Positions 1-8,785 of a DNA stretch of 64,000 nucleotides are shown piece after piece. The DNA lies in the NCBI RefSeq assembly GCF_900109045.1, contig NZ_FNYL01000010.1, forward strand, positions 240,255 to 304,254. The letters run 5' to 3'. A model generated the notes under the pieces. It was not told where the DNA came from. It was given only the letters and a program-made list of their open reading frames with translations, and ran no database searches. Made by a program: the position numbers and the translations under genes. Position 1 is the stretch's first letter. Each line of letters begins with the position of its first letter. This DNA comes from Dyadobacter sp. SG02 (GTDB lineage: Bacteria > Bacteroidota > Bacteroidia > Cytophagales > Spirosomataceae).

Positions 1-492
1 ATCGAATTCATAGAAGCTCAGAAGCTCGCGGATTTCCATCTCAACGAGTTCAAGAAGTTCTGGATCATCAACCATGTCCACTTTGTTCATGAACACAACA
101 AGCTGAGGAACACCTACCTGACGAGCAAGAAGGATGTGCTCACGAGTTTGTGGCATAGGACCGTCAGTAGCAGCAACCACGATGATTGCGCCGTCCATCT
201 GAGCAGCACCAGTTACCATGTTCTTCACGTAGTCAGCGTGACCTGGGCAGTCAACGTGCGCATAGTGACGGTTGGCTGTCTGGTATTCTACGTGGGAAGT
301 GTTGATTGTGATACCACGCTCTTTCTCTTCAGGAGCATTGTCGATTGATGAGAAGTCGCGTTTCTGTGCAAAACCTTTATCAGCCAACACAGTTGTAATC
401 GCCGCTGTAAGGGTAGTTTTACCGTGGTCAACGTGCCCGATAGTACCAATATTTACGTGGGGTTTCGAGCGGTCAAACGTCTCTTTTGCCAT
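1..492 (-). CDS. tuf: Elongation factor Tu, N-terminal part (cut by window edge)
   Basis: Translation GTPase that delivers aminoacyl-tRNA to the ribosome. The 164 visible codons start MAKETFDRSKPHVNIGTIGH and show the P-loop GHVDHGKT (residues 19-26), the switch II motif DCPGH near residue 81 and the guanine-specificity motif NKVD near residue 136. The C-terminal part of the GTPase domain and domains 2 and 3 lie beyond position 1. The start is ATG at 492-490. Three tRNA genes lie just upstream on the same strand, so tuf is probably cotranscribed with them from the promoter near 1062-1092. Identification is essentially certain. Confidence 0.97.
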   Translation of the reverse strand, partial: MAKETFDRSKPHVNIGTIGHVDHGKTTLTAAITTVLADKGFAQKRDFSSIDNAPEEKERGITINTSHVEYQTANRHYAHVDCPGHADYVKNMVTGAAQMDGAIIVVAATDGPMPQTREHILLARQVGVPQLVVFMNKVDMVDDPELLELVEMEIRELLSFYEFD

Positions 493-635
493 GACTTAAG
501 TACGCTTAAAATTAAAAGTTATTACGAATTTATTATACACTACTAATTGATCCTGCTGGCTTTACTGCAATCAAACACCGCAATCATTTACCAAATCAGG
601 ATCAAAACCAATGCAGGGACACTTCCTGCTTTCTG

Positions 636-707
<72 letters not shown>

Positions 708-789
708 ATTATTGTTAGAACCAAAAAGCGATTAGCGAAAGTTATCTATTGAATGTTTTCGCTAATCGCTTCGATGATGCTTCTAATTG

Positions 790-862
790 AGCGGAAGACG
801 AGGTTCGAACTCGCGACCTATAGCTTGGAAGGCTATCGCTCTACCAGCTGAGCTACTTCCGC
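790..862 (-). tRNA. tRNA-Gly (TCC)
   Basis: On the minus strand the acceptor stem GCGGAAG pairs with CTTCCGC. The anticodon loop TTCCAAG gives anticodon TCC, and the T arm contains GTTCGAAC. CCA is not encoded. It is the middle gene of the Tyr-Gly-Thr tRNA cluster upstream of tuf. Confidence 0.95.
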
Positions 863-925
863 ATTTGTCTTCGTCTTAAACTCCAAAACTGGTATGATTT
901 GAAGCATTTTTTCAGACTCAAACTG

Positions 926-1008
926 TGGGGGCGGATGGATTCGAACCACCGTAGGCATACACCAGCAGATTTACAGTCTGCCCCATTTGGCCACTCTGGT
1001 ACACCCCC
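926..1008 (-). tRNA. tRNA-Tyr (GTA), class II with long variable arm
   Basis: The minus strand has the acceptor stem GGGGGTG pairing with CGCCCCC (one G-T wobble). The anticodon loop CTGTAAA gives GTA, and a long variable arm is followed by T-loop GTTCGAATC. The 83-nt length fits bacterial class II tRNA-Tyr. It is the first gene after the promoter at 1062-1092. Confidence 0.95.
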
Positions 1009-1061
1009 AGACAACATTTCAACACAAGCGTGAAAACCGTTTGTTTCACAATTTGGAGTCG

Positions 1062-1092
1062 CAAAATTATACCCATTTTTTAGATTCTCAAA
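1062..1092 (-). promoter_or_regulatory. Promoter of the tRNA-Tyr-Gly-Thr-tuf unit
   Basis: On the minus strand TTTG (1092-1089) is followed by exactly 19 bases and then TAATTTTG (1069-1062). This matches the Bacteroidota primary sigma consensus TTTG-N19..21-TAnnTTTG. Transcription would start about 1055, some 45 nt ahead of tRNA-Tyr. Confidence 0.75.
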
Positions 1093-1119
1093 TTCTTTTG
1101 AAAAAAAAATAAAAAAAAA

Positions 1120-1156
1120 TGCGGCTTGGAATCAAAAACACCGATTCCAAGCCGCA
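1120..1156 (-). terminator. Intrinsic terminator after the beta-barrel gene
   Basis: Perfect 14-bp stem (1120-1133 with 1143-1156) and a 9-nt loop. On the minus strand a run of nine T follows, then an A and more T. It lies 16 bp past the stop of the gene ending at 1173. Confidence 0.85.
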
Positions 1157-1172
1157 AGGGCACTTTTTCGAC

Positions 1173-2294
1173 TTAAAACAATCTCACCCCGAAACTCAGC
1201 ATCCGGACCGAAGGCCCACGATTCGCTTCGAAAAGATAGTTCAAATCATAGTTCACAAAGAAGTCAGGAAAGTTACGGATGCCTATTTCCGCCGCCAGGC
1301 CATAGCGCAAATCTTCGATGTAAAAGTTACGTCTGTCGTGGTCTACGTCCTTGGTACCGACCTTGCGGACTTTCGTGTAGCTGCCAATCCGGTAACCGCC
1401 GTAGGCACCTGCGCTGATGTAGGAAATGAACGATCTCGAAAAACTCAGCGTAGGCATAATGGACAGGTTTACATAAGGTACCACAAGTTTCGATTTCCTC
1501 ACCTCAACCTCCTGCTTGTTGTCATCCACTACCGGAACAAACTCGACCCCGTCGTCCGTCTTGGTAATCGTTTTGTTCCCATCGTACATCATATTGTACC
1601 AGGAGAAATCGACTCCGAAATCCAGCGTTAACCTCGCGTCTTTCCCACGGACCACATTCGCACTTGCCACATAACCCAGGCTCACATACCGCGATCCGAA
1701 AGGTTTCAGATCATAATCGGATTTGTTAAAACCAGCGGTGGTTTCATTGGTACCGTAAGTATTGAGGCCCAATGCGATATTAAAACCCTTCCTCGGGCTG
1801 GACCCGCCCCATGACTTCCGGTGAAACCGCTTCCCAACACGACGATAAGTCGAATCCGAACCGACTACTTCATCCCCTTCCTTCACTTCAACGCCCGAGC
1901 CGTCAATAGAAACCTTCGTGTCGCCGTCCTTGATGTGGATACCGCGGAGGCCAATCCTGACGTAATCCTTATCCTCCGCCTGGTCCGGGCTTTTCAAATA
2001 TTTGTTCCCGTTAAATTCTTCCCGCAAAAACGTCGTGTCGGCATTTGTACTGTCAAGTCTTACTTTCAGGTCTTTCAGCAATGCATTCAAATCATATTTC
2101 ATGATCTTTTCCAGCTCCTGGCGGTTTTCGCCGTAAATGATCAGCCTCGTCTTATCTCCGAATGTCACGATGATCGAATCCTTATCATGGCCCTCGAAGC
2201 GGGAAAACTCATCGTTGGATTTCAAAGAACCAGCGCGCGCGCCAATGGCAACCAGCAGTACCAGCATAACCATTGCATATATTTTACTTTTCAT
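1173..2294 (-). CDS. Outer-membrane beta-barrel protein, unknown function
   Basis: A 373-residue protein that starts with a cleavable signal peptide (MKSKIYAMVMLVLLVAIGARA). Residues about 25-150 are a polar, charged region. After about residue 165 alternating hydrophobic and polar segments rich in Tyr, Gly and Phe suggest an eight-strand-like porin barrel, ending in the outer-membrane type C-terminus VRMLSFGVRLF with a terminal Phe. It is the last gene of a unit with an anti-sigma-like gene and an ECF sigma factor, and is followed by a strong terminator. I infer it is an envelope protein controlled by that sigma factor. No specific substrate can be named. Confidence 0.8.
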   Translation of the reverse strand: MKSKIYAMVMLVLLVAIGARAGSLKSNDEFSRFEGHDKDSIIVTFGDKTRLIIYGENRQELEKIMKYDLNALLKDLKVRLDSTNADTTFLREEFNGNKYLKSPDQAEDKDYVRIGLRGIHIKDGDTKVSIDGSGVEVKEGDEVVGSDSTYRRVGKRFHRKSWGGSSPRKGFNIALGLNTYGTNETTAGFNKSDYDLKPFGSRYVSLGYVASANVVRGKDARLTLDFGVDFSWYNMMYDGNKTITKTDDGVEFVPVVDDNKQEVEVRKSKLVVPYVNLSIMPTLSFSRSFISYISAGAYGGYRIGSYTKVRKVGTKDVDHDRRNFYIEDLRYGLAAEIGIRNFPDFFVNYDLNYLFEANRGPSVRMLSFGVRLF

Positions 2295-2305
2295 GGCACA
2301 ATAGA

Positions 2306-3181
2306 TTACAGTTTTGTCTTGTCTTTAGGGTGGTCTTTTTCTGAACTTCTTTCATCCTTGTTACGCAGGCGATCGTCCACACGTGCTACAAGGTTTTTTG
2401 GATTAAAACCCACTTCATCCCAGTCGACCTTCTCGCCCGCTCTTGCATTTTTGAGCTGACGGAAGACCCTTGCAAACCGGGTATTACGTGGCTTTTCTTC
2501 CGCTTCACTAGTACCGGTCTCCACCACTGCGACAATCGTTCTTGTCGGTTCAGGCTCCGGCTTGTTCACCCGACTAACAGCTGGCTCATCGGGCAAAGTC
2601 TTGATATCCCGTGTAACAGGATTTGTTAAAGGTTCCGGTTGTATCGTATTCACCGGAACCAAAGGTTGTTCATTCAAAGCCACTATCGGCGCATTCCGAA
2701 CAGGTTCGGGCTCGAAATTTGGTGTTTGAATATGCTGCGTTTTCGCGTTTGGCACATTACCGTCCTTCGCCTTGGCTACTTGTATTTCTGGATTGCGAGG
2801 TGCTTTATAAGCCGATTTCAAGCTCTTCCCGGCATTATCATCCACGACGTTACCTTTTTTCTCCACTGCTATTAACTGTTCAACCGGTGCATTTAAATTT
2901 TCAACCGGAGAAACCGCAGAATCCTTCTGAATCGGCTTGGCCGCTGCAATCGTCTGTTGCGGTTTGATCCCTCCCGGCGAAACATCCTGTTGATTTTGCC
3001 AAACCAGGTATCCTCCCATCACCGCCGCAGCCACACCGGCCGCAGCATACCAACCCCACACAGCCGAGCGGCTTCGCGCCGGTTGTTTTCCCTGAATTTT
3101 TAGCCACGCATTTTCCGAAGGTGTTCTCTCTAATCCTTCGAGTCTGCGCTTGAAAAGATCATCAACAGGATGCTTTTTCAT
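2306..3181 (-). CDS. Probable anti-sigma factor, single-pass membrane protein
   Basis: A 291-residue protein with a short cytoplasmic N-terminus (about residues 1-42, containing FKRRLEGLERTPSENAWLKI), one membrane segment (about 43-62, WYAAAGVAAAVMGGYLVW) and a long Pro/Glu/Lys-rich periplasmic tail. The start overlaps the end of the ECF sigma gene by 20 bp, which suggests translational coupling. This layout is typical of anti-sigma factors encoded beside ECF sigma genes in Bacteroidota. No canonical zinc-binding His/Cys motif was seen, so the role rests on topology and position. Confidence 0.65.
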   Translation of the reverse strand: MKKHPVDDLFKRRLEGLERTPSENAWLKIQGKQPARSRSAVWGWYAAAGVAAAVMGGYLVWQNQQDVSPGGIKPQQTIAAAKPIQKDSAVSPVENLNAPVEQLIAVEKKGNVVDDNAGKSLKSAYKAPRNPEIQVAKAKDGNVPNAKTQHIQTPNFEPEPVRNAPIVALNEQPLVPVNTIQPEPLTNPVTRDIKTLPDEPAVSRVNKPEPEPTRTIVAVVETGTSEAEEKPRNTRFARVFRQLKNARAGEKVDWDEVGFNPKNLVARVDDRLRNKDERSSEKDHPKDKTKL

Positions 3182-3752
3182 AGTCTACTTTTTTTTTATA
3201 ATCATTCTGCCATTCCGCCACCATCTTTTGCAATAATGCCCGGGCGCGGTGCAATTGTGATTTCGATGTACTTTCAGTAATACCCAGCATCTCGGCAATT
3301 TCAATGTGTGCGTATCCTTCAATGGCGTACAGGTTAAAAACCGTCCGGTAGCCTACGGGCAACGATTCGATCAGCGCCATTAATTCTTCGGTTTCAAGGT
3401 TTTGGTCGGCATGGATGTAATCGGGAATGTTATTCGCTTCATCCGAAAGGTTATCTTCCAGTAGTCGCTTCTGTCTCCGCAAATACCCCAGCGACTCGTT
3501 GACCATGATCCTCCTGATCCATCCTTCGAAACTTCCTTCGCTATTGAACTGGTTTATCTTTTCAAAAACCTTTAAAAAACCCTCCACCATCACATCCTCG
3601 GCCGCCATTTCGTCGCATACATAGCGGAAGCACAAAGCCAGCATCCGATGGCTGTACTTGTCGTAGAGCTGTCGCTGCGCCTTCGGATCTTCGTTCCTCA
3701 GGGCTTTGATGAGCTGTGCTTCCTGGCTAAATAGTGCTAAAATTCGACCCAT
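3162..3752 (-). CDS. RNA polymerase ECF sigma-70 factor
   Basis: About 196 residues when started at ATG 3752-3750 (MGRILALFSQEAQLIKAL). An upstream in-frame ATG at 3854 would add 34 basic, poorly conserved-looking residues and run close to murI. Region 2 includes LYDKYSHRMLALCFRY and DEMAAEDVMVEGFLKVFE. Region 4 has the helix-turn-helix IEIAEMLGITESTSKSQLHRAR. It directs RNA polymerase to a small regulon, probably including its own operon, and is likely held inactive by the overlapping membrane protein gene at 2306-3181. Confidence 0.9.
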   Translation of the reverse strand: MGRILALFSQEAQLIKALRNEDPKAQRQLYDKYSHRMLALCFRYVCDEMAAEDVMVEGFLKVFEKINQFNSEGSFEGWIRRIMVNESLGYLRRQKRLLEDNLSDEANNIPDYIHADQNLETEELMALIESLPVGYRTVFNLYAIEGYAHIEIAEMLGITESTSKSQLHRARALLQKMVAEWQNDYKKKVDYEKASC

Positions 3753-3833
3753 TCTAATTGGTGGTTTCGACAGCAAGATGCGCATTCCTCTGCGTGAGGT
3801 TGCATGTGCGGGAAAAGTTTTTTGATATTTTTT

Positions 3834-3841
3834 TAGCTTTG
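3834..3841 (+). promoter_or_regulatory. Possible -7 element for murI
   Basis: TAGCTTTG matches the Bacteroidota TAnnTTTG box and lies 42 bp before the murI start. No clear TTTG was found 19-21 bp upstream, so this is tentative. Confidence 0.35.
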
Positions 3842-3882
3842 ATGTGAATATCACTTATTGACCATTAAAAGGACTTTCCCCA

Positions 3883-4692
3883 ATGCTTGACTCCTCTGCG
3901 CCCATCGGAATTTTTGACAGCGGAATCGGCGGCATGACCGTCGCCAGTGCCGTTACCAAGCTACTCCCCCAGGAAAACACCATCTATTTCGGCGACACGG
4001 CGCATTTGCCCTATGGCGATAAGTCCACAGCTGCTATCCAGGCCTATTCGATCAAAATCTGCAATATGCTTTTACAGCAGAACTGCAAACTCATCCTTAT
4101 CGCCTGCAACTCTGCCTCCGCCGCCGCGTACGAGCTGGTACGCGAGTACGTGGGAAGCAAAGCAAAGGTGCTGAATGTGATCGATCCGGTGGTGGATTAT
4201 GTGAAGGAGCATTATGAGGGAAAAACCATCGGCCTCATTGGTACCAAGCAAACGGTCCTTTCCAATGTATATAAAAAGAAAGTAGATGCATTGGACAGGA
4301 ACATTCACCTGAAATCGCTGGCTACACCATTACTGGCACCGATGATCGAAGAAGGTTTCTTCGATAACAATATCAGTGAAAGTGTCATCGCCAATTACCT
4401 GTCCGATCCTTCCCTGAATGGTATCGAAGCATTGATACTCGGTTGCACGCATTACCCATTGATCAAAACACAGATCCGTAAATTCTACGGCGAAGCGATT
4501 GAAACGCTCGACACCTCCGAAATAGTAGCGCGGTCACTGAAAGCGTGGTTGGAACAGCATTACCTGATCAATGAGAAGGGAGAAGGTAAGCGGCAGTTCT
4601 ACGTTTCGGATTATACTCTATCATTCGAGCAGTCAACCAACATTTTCTTTGGCCGGCAAATCCAGCTGGAACATTACCCACTGTGGGAATAA
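3883..4692 (+). CDS. murI: Glutamate racemase
   Basis: Interconverts L- and D-glutamate in the cytoplasm and supplies D-Glu for peptidoglycan stem peptides. The 269-residue protein has the N-terminal signature GIFDSGIGGMTV (residues 9-20), the first catalytic cysteine in ACNSAS (Cys75) and the second in LGCTHYPL (Cys188). Length and motifs are normal for the family. It is divergent from the ECF sigma gene and convergent, with a 4-bp gap, to the GH106 gene. The ATG at 3883 gives the expected N-terminus. Confidence 0.97.
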   Translation: MLDSSAPIGIFDSGIGGMTVASAVTKLLPQENTIYFGDTAHLPYGDKSTAAIQAYSIKICNMLLQQNCKLILIACNSASAAAYELVREYVGSKAKVLNVIDPVVDYVKEHYEGKTIGLIGTKQTVLSNVYKKKVDALDRNIHLKSLATPLLAPMIEEGFFDNNISESVIANYLSDPSLNGIEALILGCTHYPLIKTQIRKFYGEAIETLDTSEIVARSLKAWLEQHYLINEKGEGKRQFYVSDYTLSFEQSTNIFFGRQIQLEHYPLWE

Positions 4693-4696
4693 TGCA

Positions 4697-7219
4697 TTAG
4701 AAAACCAGCTTCACAGGACCGAGCAAACCCGAGGGCATAGGTTGCCAGCGGGTAGCCTCGAATTTCTTGTAGGTGATGTCTACAATATTGATATCGTAAA
4801 ACTTCTTCCAGTCGGGTTGCTGCTGGTCGCGGAGGCGCATATAGTTGGCCGAAAGGTTGGTTACTTCAATTTCCAGTACGTTACCTTTTGCTTTCAATGC
4901 CTTTCCGGCGGGTAGTCTGAATGGAATATGCCATGCAACGCCGAGGTCTTTGCCATTCAGTTTTACACTGGCGACCTCGCGAACGTCACCCAGGTCCAAC
5001 GCCGCATTTGCATAGGCGACAGTTGAACCCGGCAGATCGAATGTAATACGGTATTTTGCTTTACCTGAAAAATATTCGGCTGAATCAGGTAAAGAAGTCC
5101 AGGATGTAAGTTCGGTCAATTGCGCGGGAGCGGGTAGATTTGGTTTACCATTCAAAAACACGAGCTCCCATTTCCCTATAATATCGAGCTGCTTGCCCGT
5201 GTTGCTCACTACGGGCGCATCGTTACCATCCGCCGAAGTCGTCAGGAAGCATGATTCCCCTGGCAAAAGCCGCAGGTAAATCTCTTCACTTCCTTTATTG
5301 CCACGCGTTTTCGGTATCGACACTCCGCTGAGTGGCTCCAATTTGAAAAACTGGCCTCCCTTTCCAATTTTCACCCAGCCTTCCGTGAATGTGTTCCCGA
5401 GATTTGACACGAAATACAATGGCACGCCTTCGGTTTGCTTTTTACGGATAAAAGTCAGGCCTTTCTCCGCCAGTTGCTCCCTGACAACACCATTAACGGC
5501 CAGATCTGCATTAAGACTGTTTGAAACCTTCACGTTTTTGAAGGTTGAAAGTCGCGCCGAACCCTCGCTGAATTTCTCTTGCCGCTCGTTATGATTTGCA
5601 TAACCTGTAACCGAAGCAGGCAATTTCCCGTCAAAAACAATTTTCGCACCGGCATGAGCCAATCGTTCCAGTTCTTTCAAAGTCTCCTCAGGCAAATAAG
5701 TGGCCGATGGGATAAGCAAAGTTTTGTAAACCGCATTTCCAGAATTCAAAACACCGTTCGCATCAACACTAAACTTCTTCAACTGCAAATCCGACACGAA
5801 ATCGAATGCATAGCCTTCCTTCCAAAGCCTTTCCGAAAGTTTTCCAAACGGCAAATCCAGCAGCCAGCGATCCACATGATGCACTTCCAGCAAATGCACA
5901 CCGCCACCTGATTTGGCCTTGGTAGCCCACAAATCATGGATCGGAAAGTAAACCAGTACATCATTATCTGGCTGACTATTCTGCAAAAGCCGCTGGCAAA
6001 GGTCCACGTACCGGTTCAGCAGCGGGAAATGTTCCGAGAAATGCGATGTTTTACCAAAATTGGTAGAAGCATAAAACAGCCAGCCGGGAAAACCTTCTTT
6101 TTCCGGCGAATAGGTGGTTCCGTGATAAAAAATATGGTTAATACCTGCCGTAAACAACTCATCGATTTGCGGCTTGATTTGAGATAACGAAACCTTGAAA
6201 TGGTTCGCAAGCCAGGTACCAGTCTCAGAACTGACCAGTTTCTTGCCCGACAAATTGGCCGCCGATGAAGCAAACTTCATCGCCAGCGGATTCGGTGTTC
6301 CGAACTGATCGATCGAATAGTCCGGGTCCACACGCAGGCCGGGGATATTGAAGCGACTGGTTCCAAATGATTCCGTTTCGGGAATATCGGCGGCTTCGTA
6401 CAAATCGAGCAGGTTACCCGGCGAGCCGTGCGCCTGGTAGCGCGTTACGAAACCGTGCGCGCGGCTCCAATCGGTCCAGGGCTTGGCATACCGTTCCAGC
6501 AGCAGCTCGGCGAGGGTTTGGTGATAATCTATTTTAACTAATGTAGCTTCCGGGTTTCCGGTTGAGTCATTCAGTAGTGGCAGTTTGCTCAGCAAATCAT
6601 ATTTCCTTCGCGTCTGAAATTGCTGTGCAAAATCCTCCGTCCAGTTAGCGCCGTAGGCTTCGTAAGAATCATTGTACATCGATCTGGGTTTGTCAGGTGA
6701 CTTGCTGAATGCAGAGTCAAACCGGGAAAGGTATTGAGCCATCCCATTTGAACTGAACGGGTCCAGTACAAGCCCTTCCCCACCCGGCGCAGCCCGCTTT
6801 ACCTTCTGCCCGGTTGGCTTCACCGACGGTTTACCGTCGACGACCGTCATGCTCTGCGCGGCAGCAGCCGTCGTCACATTCGGGCCACCAAAGGGCCAGC
6901 CGGTACCGGTGGTCATGTCCACGCCCAGCCCCAGGCGTTTGCCTTCCCGAATGGTATGCTGCATTACTTCCAGCCATTGTGTTCCCAGGAAAGGCAGCGC
7001 TGCTTTTTCATATCCCTTAACCCCGTAAATCGGGATGATATGCACGCCGCCCAATCCCGATTTGCTGAAATATTCGAGCTGTGCTGTAATATCCTCCCTG
7101 GTAACCGCACTTCCCATCCACCACCAATAGGTCCAAGGCTTGGTTGTCGATAATGTTTGTGCATGGGTATTGGCGAGCCCGGCGAGGAGCAAGAGGAAAA
7201 GGAGGAAAATCCGGCGCAT
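4697..7219 (-). CDS. Glycoside hydrolase family 106-like protein (alpha-L-rhamnosidase type), exported
   Basis: An 840-residue protein with a signal peptide (MRRIFLLFLLLLAGLANTHA). The mature start TKPWTYWWWMGSAVTREDIT, then GGVHIIPIYG and DMTTGTGWPFGGPNV, is characteristic of GH106. The C-terminal part (from about residue 690) includes a beta-sandwich carrying GDVREVASVKLNGKDLG, as in family members with a galactose-binding-like domain. GH106 enzymes remove alpha-L-rhamnose from plant or bacterial polysaccharides such as rhamnogalacturonan. No SusC/SusD pair lies nearby, so the actual substrate is unknown. It is convergent with murI with no visible terminator between them. Confidence 0.85.
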   Translation of the reverse strand: MRRIFLLFLLLLAGLANTHAQTLSTTKPWTYWWWMGSAVTREDITAQLEYFSKSGLGGVHIIPIYGVKGYEKAALPFLGTQWLEVMQHTIREGKRLGLGVDMTTGTGWPFGGPNVTTAAAAQSMTVVDGKPSVKPTGQKVKRAAPGGEGLVLDPFSSNGMAQYLSRFDSAFSKSPDKPRSMYNDSYEAYGANWTEDFAQQFQTRRKYDLLSKLPLLNDSTGNPEATLVKIDYHQTLAELLLERYAKPWTDWSRAHGFVTRYQAHGSPGNLLDLYEAADIPETESFGTSRFNIPGLRVDPDYSIDQFGTPNPLAMKFASSAANLSGKKLVSSETGTWLANHFKVSLSQIKPQIDELFTAGINHIFYHGTTYSPEKEGFPGWLFYASTNFGKTSHFSEHFPLLNRYVDLCQRLLQNSQPDNDVLVYFPIHDLWATKAKSGGGVHLLEVHHVDRWLLDLPFGKLSERLWKEGYAFDFVSDLQLKKFSVDANGVLNSGNAVYKTLLIPSATYLPEETLKELERLAHAGAKIVFDGKLPASVTGYANHNERQEKFSEGSARLSTFKNVKVSNSLNADLAVNGVVREQLAEKGLTFIRKKQTEGVPLYFVSNLGNTFTEGWVKIGKGGQFFKLEPLSGVSIPKTRGNKGSEEIYLRLLPGESCFLTTSADGNDAPVVSNTGKQLDIIGKWELVFLNGKPNLPAPAQLTELTSWTSLPDSAEYFSGKAKYRITFDLPGSTVAYANAALDLGDVREVASVKLNGKDLGVAWHIPFRLPAGKALKAKGNVLEIEVTNLSANYMRLRDQQQPDWKKFYDINIVDITYKKFEATRWQPMPSGLLGPVKLVF

Positions 7220-7307
7220 GGGTTGGACAGTGTTTTTCTTTAAAGACGCACAATGTATTATCTACGCCACTACAAGGAAATATTTTGTTAAAACTGAATA
7301 CACAAAA

Positions 7308-7336
7308 AAAGGCAGGACCGTATTGGCCCTGCCTTT
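7308..7336 (-). terminator. Terminator of the act-cox operon
   Basis: A 9-bp stem (7308-7316 with 7328-7336, extendable by pairs around GGCC) is followed on the minus strand by seven T. It lies 20 bp beyond the last gene of the respiratory operon. Confidence 0.75.
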
Positions 7337-7355
7337 GAATATCTTTTTCGGCGAA

Positions 7356-7637
7356 TCAGTTTTCGTATGCAGATCGTATCCGCGCCGCGACGAACTGACG
7401 CTCGGCCTGCGCACGCTTCGAATTGCGGTACCATAGGTAGCCAATCACCGCAACGAGAATGTAGGGAACCACAAACAGGAACATAATGCCGGTATTCAAT
7501 CCTACGCCCACATTGTTACGCCCGTTACCCATCGAGCTTTCCACCGATCCGCGGCACATCGCACATTGCGCAAATGCGCCCACGCTGTTCATTACGAACA
7601 AAACCACCAATCCGAATATTGCCAAGAACTTTTTCAT
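7356..7637 (-). CDS. Small membrane protein at the end of the oxidase operon
   Basis: A 93-residue protein with an N-terminal hydrophobic signal or anchor (about residues 1-23), a short periplasmic stretch containing CAMC (CxxC) and a second membrane helix (about 50-70, FLFVVPYILVAVIGYLWY) ending in a basic tail. It overlaps the start-stop junction with the DUF420 gene by 4 bp, indicating tight coupling. Its place after oxidase assembly genes and its CxxC pair suggest a role in oxidase maturation or redox or metal handling. That is inference only. Confidence 0.7.
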   Translation of the reverse strand: MKKFLAIFGLVVLFVMNSVGAFAQCAMCRGSVESSMGNGRNNVGVGLNTGIMFLFVVPYILVAVIGYLWYRNSKRAQAERQFVAARIRSAYEN

Positions 7638-8179
7638 ACGTAATAAGGACTAATCATTAAGTAAACGATCACACCGGTAACACTCACATACAACCAGATT
7701 GGCATCGCCCATTTCACCGCTTTCCGGTGTTCGGTGATCTGATTGGTATATCCAAAATACACCGCACGCAATACAAACCAAACGACCCCGATCGACAACA
7801 CGATATGCGAGATCAGCAAAAAGTAGTAAACCGGGCGAACAAAACCGGTCCCTCCGAACGGGGTAGCTTCGTTTGAAATGTGATAAAGCACATAACAAAC
7901 CAGGAACACCGACCCGAGCACGAAAGCACCGGTCATTGTCTGGCGGTGTGCAGAAATATTCTTTTGTTTAACAAAATAGAAACCCATGATCAGCAGCATG
8001 GAGGTAAGCGTATTAATGACGCCGATGACGTGCGGTAAAACCTTTGTCCAGGCACCCAGGTCAATTTTCTGCCGGATTCCCAGCAGCAACGCAACCACCA
8101 CCGGAATGACGATTGCCAGAACATTGATAAGACGTTCGTATTTTGGTTTTCTTTCGATTGTTAATGTAGCCATACTCAC
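7634..8179 (-). CDS. DUF420 family membrane protein, probable oxidase assembly factor
   Basis: A 181-residue polytopic protein with about five membrane helices, including VIPVVVALLLGI, VLPHVIGVINTLTSMLLIMGFYFV, GAFVLGSVFLVCYVLYHI, YYFLLISHIVLSIGVVWFVL and AMPIWLYVSVTGVIVYLMI. Histidines sit in the loops (KNISAHRQTM, TEHRKAVKWA). DUF420 proteins (YozB type, related to CtaM of Firmicutes) are linked to maturation of aa3-type oxidases. Its position after the SCO-like gene in the cox operon agrees. An alternative start is Met3. Confidence 0.85.
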   Translation of the reverse strand: MSMATLTIERKPKYERLINVLAIVIPVVVALLLGIRQKIDLGAWTKVLPHVIGVINTLTSMLLIMGFYFVKQKNISAHRQTMTGAFVLGSVFLVCYVLYHISNEATPFGGTGFVRPVYYFLLISHIVLSIGVVWFVLRAVYFGYTNQITEHRKAVKWAMPIWLYVSVTGVIVYLMISPYYV

Positions 8180-8776
8180 TTATTTCTCATTCTTCTTTTC
8201 ATAATCGAGGATCTTGATCTCGGCCATCAGCCGGTCGGTTTCCTCTCCATCTCCGGCCTTATAAAAGCCTCTCACGTTTTTGTTACGATCGATCAGTACA
8301 ATTTGCCCGGCTCGACCATTTAAAGCATCACTTCCTTTTGCAGTGTCTGTCAATTCTTTGGAAAAACAGCCTGCTATCGTAGCGCTATCCGCCTTGACAG
8401 ACTGCCATTCTCCCCGCCTCACAGTGTCCGTCGCAATCGACAGTACCTGCAATTCAGGAACTGCAGTTTTCAATGCCGCAATGCGCTGCAATTCATCCAT
8501 TGCCCGTTCGCAAGGCTCTCCACATTCGGAGGGCATACGGCTTACGATGGTCAGCCGGCCATCCAGGTTCACACCTCCGAACACGCCGCAATCTGCTGAA
8601 ACCTGATGAAACAGCGTGTCGCCGTTTTGCACGATAATCGAGCCGTTACCATCTTTCTCCGCCACAAAATAAGGCAGGTCGTAATGGTTCGTCCCGAACA
8701 GTTTCAGTAAAGCAAAAATCAAAGCCGGTATTACTAATGTGACAATCAGTAATCCGGCTTTGGGAAATTTCTTCAT
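8180..8776 (-). CDS. SCO1/SenC-like thioredoxin-fold protein, copper ligand His missing
   Basis: A 198-residue membrane-anchored protein (N-terminal helix about residues 8-27) with a thioredoxin-like domain. The CxxxC pair is present (ECGEPCERAM, about residues 84-90), as in SCO copper chaperones that build the CuA site of oxidase subunit II. The family histidine that normally completes the copper site is not seen. The only histidines are in FGTNHYD and TLFHQ, both before the CxxxC. In its expected place the sequence reads LNGRAGQIVLIDRN. It may act as a thiol reductase for CuA cysteines, or bind copper differently. It stands 1 bp from the DUF420 gene. Confidence 0.8.
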   Translation of the reverse strand: MKKFPKAGLLIVTLVIPALIFALLKLFGTNHYDLPYFVAEKDGNGSIIVQNGDTLFHQVSADCGVFGGVNLDGRLTIVSRMPSECGEPCERAMDELQRIAALKTAVPELQVLSIATDTVRRGEWQSVKADSATIAGCFSKELTDTAKGSDALNGRAGQIVLIDRNKNVRGFYKAGDGEETDRLMAEIKILDYEKKNEK

Positions 8777-8785
8777 TCTATTCTA

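Noticed and set aside
1099..1119. A-rich tract as a possible replication or curvature signal
   Set aside because: It is the T-run of the terminator at 1120-1156 read on the other strand.
1821..2459. Long plus-strand ORF (212 codons) opposite the barrel and anti-sigma genes
   Set aside because: It runs antisense to two well-supported genes and its protein has no domain or signal pattern; it is a codon-use shadow.
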